Below, in pieces: positions 56,631-64,000 of a stretch of 64,000 bases of DNA. Within the stretch, counting starts at the first letter, position 1. The number at the start of each line of letters is the position of its first letter. This stretch comes from Xanthostigma xanthostigma (lineage: Eukaryota; Arthropoda; Insecta; Raphidioptera; Raphidiidae). A model generated the notes under the pieces. That model worked only from the letters and a program-made list of their open reading frames with translations. It had not been told where the DNA came from and made no database searches. Both the position numbers and the translations under genes were made by a program. The stretch spans positions 38,770,753-38,834,752 of the forward strand of contig OY754469.1 in the NCBI GenBank assembly GCA_963575645.1. Direction: 5' to 3'.

Positions 56631-56838
56631 GTAAAAACGTCGTTTTTCCTATGTTTATTAAATGGGAAACAAACACAGATTTGATCTAAGAAGTTGGAAT
56701 TTAGGGAGAATTTGCTTAGGTCCAATGCTAAAACATTAACCAATGGGACCAGAAATAAATAAACAGCCTAATAATAATTATATCATGCTCCATGTGACAT
56801 TGTCATACAGCATCATAATATAATTAGTTACGCACTGG

Positions 56839-57601
56839 TAGAGAATACAATCCCGAGCATGTTTTTCAATCCCGGGATTACGGGATTATAGACTCGTAAT
56901 CCCGGGGCTATCCCGGGATTAGACTATGTGGTTTCTAATTGAGCTGAAATGAAAAAAACTTGAGTAATTACTTAAAAAATGTTTTTAATATCGTTGCACA
57001 ACACAAATCACAATATAGTAAGAAAAGAAAATAGACAAAACCAAAAAAAAAACTTTACTTTTGCAAGAAATCAAAAAGACAACACAAAAAACTATTTAGT
57101 ATTTCGAAAATACAATCGCAGAAATATCAAAGTATCCAATGTTTGACTTACAAGCCTGCTTCGTAGTTTATTGCTAACATAAGCAGCAGCAGCTGAAAAC
57201 GCTCGCTCAGGTTCTACCCTGGTTGGAGGAATAGACAATAGAACTTATATGCTGTTTCTAAGTGATATCCACGAACTCCTCCATTTTCGAACAGGCTTAT
57301 TTCACGTCTAATACTATTTGTCAACCCCGATTCATTTTGTACGTACTTCAGGATCTAGAGATTTCATATTCTTACGTATCGTGCCGCGTATTTAAGGATT
57401 GTTTTTGTCGTTATGTAATAAATAATATTAATATAATCTAGACAGGGTAATTGTAAAGGCACAACGGATTACGGAATGCAAGTTAGATCTGTTTGTGGCA
57501 ATCCCGAAAATCCCGGGATTTGCCAAGTACGAGCCCGGGATTTTCGGGACCAGAAAACGACCGGGATCCCGAGATTCGGGATCCCGGGATTGTATTCTCA
57601 A
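56839..57601 (-). mobile_element. hAT element with transposase tail
   Basis: TAGAGAATACAATCCCG at the left and CGGGATTGTATTCTCAA at the right are inverted ends. CGCACTGG flanks on both sides exactly (8 bp). Subterminal CCCGGGATT motifs crowd both ends. The interior retains the C-terminal dimerisation region of a hAT transposase on the minus strand. Confidence 0.8.
57090..57290 (-). pseudogene. hAT transposase C-terminal remnant
   Basis: The minus-strand frame ending near 57090 contains IPPTRVEPERAFSAAAAYVS followed by NKLRSRL and LDTLIFLR, the hAT dimerisation-domain pattern ('P.....ER.FS.A......R..L......L..L..L'). GGVRGYHLETAYKF lies just upstream in another frame, so a frameshift separates the two. 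The catalytic region is missing. Confidence 0.75.
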
Positions 57602-58445
57602 CGCACTGGATACTTAATTTACTATTTTGTAACAGAAAATGCAGAACAAACATTGGTAGGATACAGAGTCTAATTTAGACACAGTATATTTATTAAAGCA
57701 GACGACTGGATGTGCATTTTTTTGATAACTATATGTAATTGATAAAGCAATACTACGAAATACTATAATGCATGCATAGTGTTACATAATATATGAATGA
57801 GTATGACTATGGGACATTAATGACATCATAAAAAAATACGATAATTGATAATATAACAATGTTGCAGCCTCATTCAAAGATTTATTTTAATGTTGAAAAC
57901 TTAATCATATATATGAATATTGAATATATTGTCTATTAATATGTTCTAAAACAGTTATGACCTCTGCTGTCGAGCGTCTATAATCTACAATATATAGGTC
58001 TACTAGCTGTACGCTTCGCTCCGGTACAAACCGTTTTTACCCAAATAAAGGGAAGCCAAAAGGAATGGTATAGTATGTGTAAGTTTGTTCGGCCAAAACT
58101 ACTGGGCCGATTTTCAAAATGTCATCCCATTGGTTTTATTCAAGTTAATGTTATAGCCTATAAAATATTTTTATGAATTCAAAATGGCGGCCACAAAGTG
58201 GAAACACAATTTTTGCCTCGGCCAAATCGATTGAGTGTAATATATCAAATGAAAAACAATTTTGTGGTGATTCGAGAAATATATACCTTGTTACATAAAA
58301 ACTAAAAAGACAAATAAAAATGGAAGTTAAAAAAAACTACAACCCGATTTATACGTAAAAGAAGAAAACAAGCTTCGTAGTAGCGGGGTAAAAATATTAT
58401 TTTTTCATACTTTTTAGGTAAATATTTTTATCTGACTACATGTCA
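57602..58445. other. Non-coding with a Helitron-like 3' fragment
   Basis: CTAGCTGTACGCTTCGCTCC near 58003 looks like a Helitron-type 3' end in reverse. Nothing else recognised. Confidence 0.3.
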
Positions 58446-58868
58446 TAATAATAATAATGTGTTTACATTCGTTTCTCGTCTTTATGTCATAACAGACGCC
58501 ATTCGCATCATTACTATTTCCCATCTACGACAGTTCCCGTTATTTTCTACATTTTTAAACTTCCACTTAATTAAGAGCAATGGGCGAATGAAGGAATTTT
58601 AGAGCGTTAGAATAAAATAGGCAAATTTTGAGCATAAGCGGTCGATAGGTAATCGGCTATGGCCTTGAATAAGGAACCATCTCGATATTTATCTGGAATT
58701 GGAAGGAAACCATGGCAATCCTCAACAAGATGGCCGGTGCCCGGCACAGGAATTACCGTTTCTCGGGGAGAGGCAGCAGGAAAAAGTCCTACCCACATCT
58801 GCCCCCGCCGAGATTCAAACCCGGTATCTCCGGAATGCGAGTCTAGTGCTATCGACACAACGGGTTCC
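58446..58868 (-). mobile_element. tRNA-derived SINE, copy C
   Basis: Same body as copies A and B, with the start of the tRNA-like head (minus strand CCGGGTTTGAATCTCGGCGG, B box GGTTTGAATC) and the trinucleotide tail at 58446. Two small internal differences from copy A: a deletion near 58699 and CCCGGC added near 58740. The 157-residue frame across it is a by-product. Confidence 0.7.
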
Positions 58869-59243
58869 CGGTCAATTTATACGCTGTTGAGCGTCTATAA
58901 TCTGCAATCACTCTCCCTCTCTCTCTCTACGTTTCTTTTTTGTCGTAGTCGGGCTACAAATTTTGGTCGACTCGAGACTATCGAGTACATTTACATCTCG
59001 ACTCGCAAATGTCTTAAGCATAGTGATCTCGTTACCAGTCTATTCACTCGGTATAAAAAAGAAACTTACAATAGTACAATAAACGTTTTTGTGTCATTAT
59101 TGTCAGAACATTTTTATGACAACTTCTATTGATTTTTTCATTAGTTCCGTTTCCGGAGCGTAAAATAAAATGACAACCCTTATTTTAATGCGTTGTATCG
59201 CCAAGACACCAAGTCAACACAACGTAAATACAGTCTTATATAT
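58869..59243. other. Non-coding with a CT-rich stretch
   Basis: A short CTCTCCCTCTCTCTCTCT tract at 58911-58928. Nothing else recognised. Confidence 0.3.
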
Positions 59244-59848
59244 GTTACGGTCAATGTCCGGAATCCGGGCAATGTCGACAATGCCCGAGCCACATCGGGC
59301 AATGTCCGAAATCGGAGATTAATGCATTGAGATATATTGTTTAATGCTCATATTGTATAAAAAATATATATAATTAAGTACTGCTTTTCTATATTATTAT
59401 TAATAAACAAAATGTGTGAAAATAAATTATACGTAGTTTTGATTTTTATTTTTATTGCTGGAAGAAATGTGAGTTCTGATATTTAATGCATTGAGATATA
59501 TTGTTTATGGCTCATATCATATAAAAAATATAATTATTTATATTAGTAATGCCTTTTTGTATTTTTTTATTCATTAAAAAAATAAAATGTGTGGAAATAT
59601 TATTATACGCGGTTTCAATCATCAATAATTGTAATAGAAAGCTGAAAAATATATTCTTTAATAGTTGATATTAGTGATAAAAATTCCATAAAGGGTTAAT
59701 GATAACTTATTATGATAAAGATACAATCAAATGTCAGCGTTTCATGTTTATAAAAAATCTATTTTTTTAACCTTGTCCGATTTCGGACATTGCCCGATGT
59801 GGCTCGGGCATTGTCGACATTGCCCAGATTCCGAACATTGACCGTAAC
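59244..59848. mobile_element. Inverted-repeat element, GTTACGGT ends, ATAT duplication
   Basis: The left arm GTTACGGTCAATGTCCGGAA continues with GGGCAATGTCGACAATGCCC and GAGCCACATCGGGCAATGTC. It is mirrored at the right over about 75 bases. ATAT flanks both sides, as at 5285-5422. The interior holds two diverged tandem copies of a block starting AATGCATTGAGATATATTGT, about 165 bases apart. No coding region. Confidence 0.75.
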
Positions 59849-59852
59849 ATAT

Positions 59853-60521
59853 ACATTGCACAGAGGTTGACTTGAATATTTGGTGTCCATATGCCGCTCT
59901 ATCTCTTTAGAACCAGCGAAACTTCTTTTGTTTTTTGTTGTATGCATTATATATTCTGATTATTTAGGGACCAAAACGAACCTAGAAAAATTTAATTAAG
60001 TACGAGTAAAGTTTAAATTAAAAAAAAAAAATACTTATATATATATGAATACCTTAAAATTATTACATAATATCATTAAAAAAGAAAATGTACAAATTCG
60101 TGTGCCGCGAGTCGAGACAAAAAAAAAGGTTGAAAATCACTAATAATATGGAGTATAGATGATTTATTCTGTTTTGAAATGCACTGAACACAAATTCTAG
60201 TATAATATGGTAAACGTTCCATTTTGCTTTAGTGCGCTGCCGTGCGTCTAGATTTGTTTGACAGCGACCTATTCAAGCACGACACCCTCTTATTTTAACG
60301 ACAGTCCATAAAACTATTACCATTGACATGTGTTACACAGTTCATGATATCGGTTAGATTAGTTGTAGACGGAGAGCCCACCGTCAAATTTTTTATGTAC
60401 CTATCTAATACACGGATAAATTTATCTGTTAGCATTATAGTGGGAGATCCGGTATTCGAAATATATACCCTCATCTGTTATTTGATGATGACAAAGATTA
60501 TATGTTAGATAATATATACCA
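59853..60521. other. Non-coding, no recognised element
   Basis: Nothing identified. Confidence 0.3.
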
Positions 60522-60529
60522 GGCCTGGG

Positions 60530-60789
60530 CAAATGGCGGCCCGCGGGCCGGATCCGGCCCGCAGCACAATTTTGTCCGGCCTGCGAAGCATTTTATAAAT
60601 TTTTAGAAAAATAGTAAAGAAATAGCAAGGGCCAGAACAGACGAAAAAAGGACCTAAGGAGCTTTTTTTTTGCTCTCCAAATGCGGAAATAGAATGTGAA
60701 GGTCTTTTTTTTGCTCTGAAAATTTTTGGCCCGCGGTCAAATTTCCATCAGCTATGTGGCCCGGCGAACAAAAGATTTGTCCGCCCCTG
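60530..60789. mobile_element. hAT MITE with exact 8-bp duplication
   Basis: CAGGCCTGGGCAAATGGCGG at the left and GATTTGTCCGCCCCTG at the right are hAT-type ends with subterminal GGCCCGC motifs. ATATATAC flanks both sides. No coding capacity. Confidence 0.85.
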
Positions 60790-60797
60790 ATATATAC

Positions 60798-61410
60798 CTT
60801 GATAAATCGCACATGAGTTGTCTTGCTAAATCGCGACCAATACTGTTAAATTAAATAAATACTTAATTAACTTTTTTTGATAAACTTACCCGATTTGTTA
60901 ATCATAAAAATCAAGCCTAAGATGAGATAATATGACACAAATAAAATATGTTAACAAAACAAATAAACTAAAGTACACAGAACACGACTATTTACAAGGT
61001 ATGTTTATGTGGATGATCTATATTTATGTATAGAATCAATAGTATATTCCAATTCTTGTGTCATTTTCTCTCATTTTAAGACTCGCGGGAGTGGTTACAA
61101 GTTGGATTTCAAAATTAGAACCGATGGTATTTTTCGTGCTTGTTTTTAATAAGAACCAATCATATATAGTGGTCAGAGTGCCCGTCGGCAAAAATTTTAC
61201 TGATACATACTCTCCCCAAACTTTGTATATGGCTTCATTAGGCCTAGTCTGACACCTATTTCCTCTCTGACTTTTCTTGATTTTGGGGCGTTTTCCCTTT
61301 AAATTTTCCGAAAGATGTCGTTTTGACGACATGTAAAAACTTTATAGATACTGTTTGTTTTTTTAATTGGAAACTTCAACCAAAACGCTAAAATAATGTT
61401 CTCTGACAAA
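60798..61410. other. Non-coding, no recognised element
   Basis: The 98-residue minus-strand and 64-residue plus-strand frames overlap and show no known motif. Confidence 0.3.
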
Positions 61411-61491
61411 TAACATGAATTATTTAAAATGTCGTACACCTCGAATATGTCGAACATATTCGAGGTGTCCGACATTTTAAATGGTTCATGC
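61411..61491. repeat. Hairpin-forming palindrome
   Basis: ATGAATTATTTAAAATGTCG and ACACCTCGAATATGT are mirrored across three bases, with few mismatches. Confidence 0.6.
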
Positions 61492-61971
61492 CTCATACCT
61501 TCTATCTAATCTAATTCCCTATTTGTCTGTTCCCGACGATCGGCTTTAGGACTACGAGAATGTGTGTGGTTGGATGTATTATTAAACAAATCGATTTCCT
61601 TCCTCCCTCTAAACGCTTGTTTTGGCTGTCCATCAGTAACGCTCAACAACTCAAATTAATTATTTAGACCCCACATTTGATAACTGATTAAAAAAAATTA
61701 CCTACACCTACCATTTATTTATTTATTGGGTTAAACCGAGTCTTTTGCGTGCACTTTGGTAAGTTGTATACCGCTACTTTATAATCTAAAAGAGAAACAA
61801 GGAGAACACAAGAGTGAAGTTGCCGTTTGTCACAGGCAGCCATTTTTGTTAGGCTTTCCGAGCTCCTGATTGGTTCCCTTTTCAATCGTGAAGTTGCCTG
61901 CGTTATCTCGAGTAATTCGATCAATTATATCGTACAAGGACATCTCGAGCAATTTGATCAATATTCTGGCA
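61492..61971. other. Non-coding, no recognised element
   Basis: Overlapping frames on both strands, no motif. Confidence 0.3.
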
Positions 61972-62405
61972 GTAGGTATAGTACAGGTAATAGAGTGGTT
62001 ATTTTCGTCCACATTGCACTATCCTACAACTTTTTCTCGTTTTCTTAAATAGGTTCAGTATCACGTATTGACCCTAAATGCACAAAATCCTTACAAATTA
62101 GGCGGGCGGAAGTGCCGCCATTTTGACAAAAACCGTTTCAGCCCAATCTCCGTAACCAACAAAAAAGATAGAAAATTTATTTATCTACAATAAAGGTTAT
62201 TACCTTTTTTGGCCTCAAGTGCATGGTTAGGGAGATATAGGCTGAAACGAATTCTGTCAAAATGGCGGCACTTCCGCCCGCCTAATTTGTAAGGATTTTG
62301 TGCATTTAGGGTCAGTACGTGATACTGAACCTATTTAAGAAAACGAAAAAAAGTTGTAGGATAATGCAGAAAAAAATTCTCTATTACCTGTACTAGTACC
62401 TATAT
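61972..62405. mobile_element. Large foldback element
   Basis: Left arm about 61972-62150 and right arm about 62225-62405 are mirrored: AGGCGGGCGGAAGTGCCGCC pairs with GGCGGCACTTCCGCCCGCCT, and GTACAGGTAATAGAG pairs with CTCTATTACCTGTAC. The loop is about 75 bases. Small indels show the arms have begun to diverge. The 73- and 60-residue frames lie in the left arm. Confidence 0.65.
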
Positions 62406-62427
62406 ATCCCATTATTATTGGTATTAG

Positions 62428-62812
62428 ATAGCGTCGTTGGTTCTGTAATACCTCTTATGTGCAAAAAGTAAAATTTGCAGGAAAGGCCAAAAAGTGGTTA
62501 TTTCAGCAATGGATGGTAAGAACTAGCAATTTCAGAGGTATATTACTAATTCATACTTATCTTCACTATATACATGTTTAATTAAGACGAAAAAAAATAT
62601 TTAACGTTAATTTCGGATTTATTGATACATGGGAGGAATTATTTGATACAACTTTTCACATAAGAGTTACTTCCCCTTGTTGGTTACTGTAAAATTAATT
62701 TGGAGGTATTACTAGTGTATAGAGCGCCGTTTCCTGAATCTTTTCATTTAAAAAACGTAAAATCTGCCAATTATGCACATAAGAGCTATTGCAGAACCAA
62801 CGACGATAGATT
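62428..62812. mobile_element. Inverted-repeat element with TCGTTGGTTCTG ends
   Basis: ATAGCGTCGTTGGTTCTGTA and CCTCTTATGTGCA at the left are mirrored at 62765-62807 (GCACATAAGAGCTATTGCAG, AACCAACGACGAT). The separation is about 300 bases. No target duplication could be fixed. Confidence 0.5.
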
Positions 62813-63261
62813 GAGCTGCTATTAAATTATATTCATTTTTTCCAGCTAAACTTAATTTTTGTAGATAACGGTAGGTTATATCATTTCGGTATTGTTTTCA
62901 TTCAATTCAATATCCAAAAAATATAGAAAAATTGACGATACCACCGGGCTCCCCCGCACCACTCAAGCCGGGCACCGACTGACGCGCGTATGATCAAAAT
63001 TTTTGTGACAATAAAAAAGTTAATTTCTTTTCAAAGTGGGCATAAAAATTGTACATTCAAAATATGAAATTTATTTATGAAATGTTTTCACATCCAAATA
63101 TTCGTGAATAATATCGTAAAGTATTTGACCAATTATCACAACGTTATCGATTTCAAATGTTGAAATCAATACTGCATAGTGTATACATACAGTTAACAAA
63201 TAGGTACTAAATCGATTAACAAAGTACCGTTAAATTTAAAGAATTGCTTGTCAGTTCATAT
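62813..63261. other. Non-coding, no recognised element
   Basis: Nothing identified. Confidence 0.3.
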
Positions 63262-64000
63262 ACAGGGTGTCCCATTAAGAATGGGACATAGAACAACCGC
63301 AGATTCTCCAATTCAAAATAAAACGATTAAGCGAAATATGCTTAGATAAAATGTTACTCGTTTCCGAAATACGGGGTGTTGAAGTTGAAATACTGAAAAA
63401 TTATTAATGTCCATAATTTTTTTAATACACCGTATAAATTTACTCAAATCGGCACACTTGTTAAATATCATAAAATGCACCTAACAATAAAAAAATTAGC
63501 TCAGTACGCTCTACCAGTGGCGTACGGCAGGAGTAATTAATGCTTGTACCCCTTCTAAATGTTACGCCGCTGTCTAAATTTTAATTTTGACTATAATTTT
63601 AATTTTTTTGATATTTTCTAAGTCAATAATGTACACTTGTTAGTTTGTTGTAAAGTCATTGGTTTTCGAGATATTCGCAGTTTTTTTAAGACAAAATTGT
63701 AAAAATGAATATTATTAATAATAATACAATTAATAAAAAGTACATGTCTATCTATCTTTAACTGCGAATATCTCGAAAACCAATGACTTTACAACAAACT
63801 AACAAGTGTACATTATTGACTTACAAAATATCAAAAAAATTAAAATTATAGTCAAAATTAAAATTTAGACAGCGGCGTAACATTTAGAAGGGGTACAAGC
63901 ATTACTTACTCCTGCCGTACGCCACTGGTAGAGCGAGTAACATTTTATCTAAGCATATTTCGCTTAATCGTTTTATTTTGAATTGGAGAATCTGCGGTTG
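63262..64000. mobile_element. Large inverted repeat cut by the window end
   Basis: The left arm begins ACAGGGTGTCCCATTAAGAA. From CCAGTGGCGTACGGCAGGAG (63513) to ATATTCGCAGTTTTT (63685) the sequence is mirrored at about 63760-63929, and the outer part (CAGATTCTCCAATTCAAAAT) is mirrored up to the last base. A block of about 150 bases after CTCGTTTCCGAAATACGG is present only in the left arm. The right terminus should lie about 35 bases past the window. Confidence 0.65.

Noticed and set aside
58659..59132. 157-residue open frame as a gene
   Set aside because: Its first part is the SINE body read in reverse, the rest is simple-repeat and AT-rich sequence.

Overview
The window is AT-rich, intron-bearing animal nuclear DNA dominated by mobile-element remnants. 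The mix of elements (Helitron-like elements with TCTATACTAATA starts and CTAG ends, mariner, pogo, hAT and PIF/Harbinger-like elements, Penelope-like hammerhead motifs, tRNA-derived SINEs) together with the one protein-coding gene points to an insect. The order cannot be settled from sequence alone. There are no operons, no bacterial genes, no CRISPR array and no rRNA.

Gene content. One gene can be built with confidence: a glycoside hydrolase family 2 beta-glucuronidase on the + strand, ten coding exons between 48054 and 52609. All splice junctions follow GT-AG, the reading phase is kept throughout, and the product is a 709-residue secreted-type enzyme with both catalytic glutamates and the glucuronate-recognising N-x-K motif. 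Its first coding exon opens with an acceptor just before the ATG, so at least one upstream non-coding exon exists. Two GC-richer unique blocks ending in GT donors (about 22020-22460 and 29700-29994) are candidates. A third block (about 10860-11331) ends in a possible nine-codon first coding exon of an unidentified gene.

Layout. 1-7 kb: two copies of a PIF/Harbinger-like MITE, a palindromic element and a Helitron-like element. 7.6-10.2 kb: a tandem array with a 170-bp unit, interrupted by the 3' end of a non-LTR retrotransposon on the minus strand. 11.3-21.9 kb: Helitron-like elements (two carrying a tRNA-Lys-like block), a foldback element, a SINE, a deleted mariner, hammerhead-bearing Penelope-like remnants and a three-level nest of transposons. 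22-30 kb: the two candidate first exons with further elements between them. 30-45.4 kb: hAT-type elements with clean 8-bp target duplications, a pogo-like element holding a doubled palindrome, and large composite inverted repeats. 45.4-48 kb: little that can be recognised. 48-52.7 kb: the beta-glucuronidase gene. 52.7-64 kb: more terminal-inverted-repeat and foldback elements, a third SINE copy, a hAT element with a recognisable transposase tail, and a large inverted repeat that runs off the right edge.

The most noteworthy items are several hammerhead-ribozyme cores in Penelope-like remnants, Helitron-like elements that carry a tRNA-Lys-like passenger, the 170-bp array, an element family with GTTACGGT ends and ATAT target duplications, and a C-terminal RNEL tetrapeptide on the beta-glucuronidase that fits the ER-retention pattern. 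No new multi-gene system is visible.
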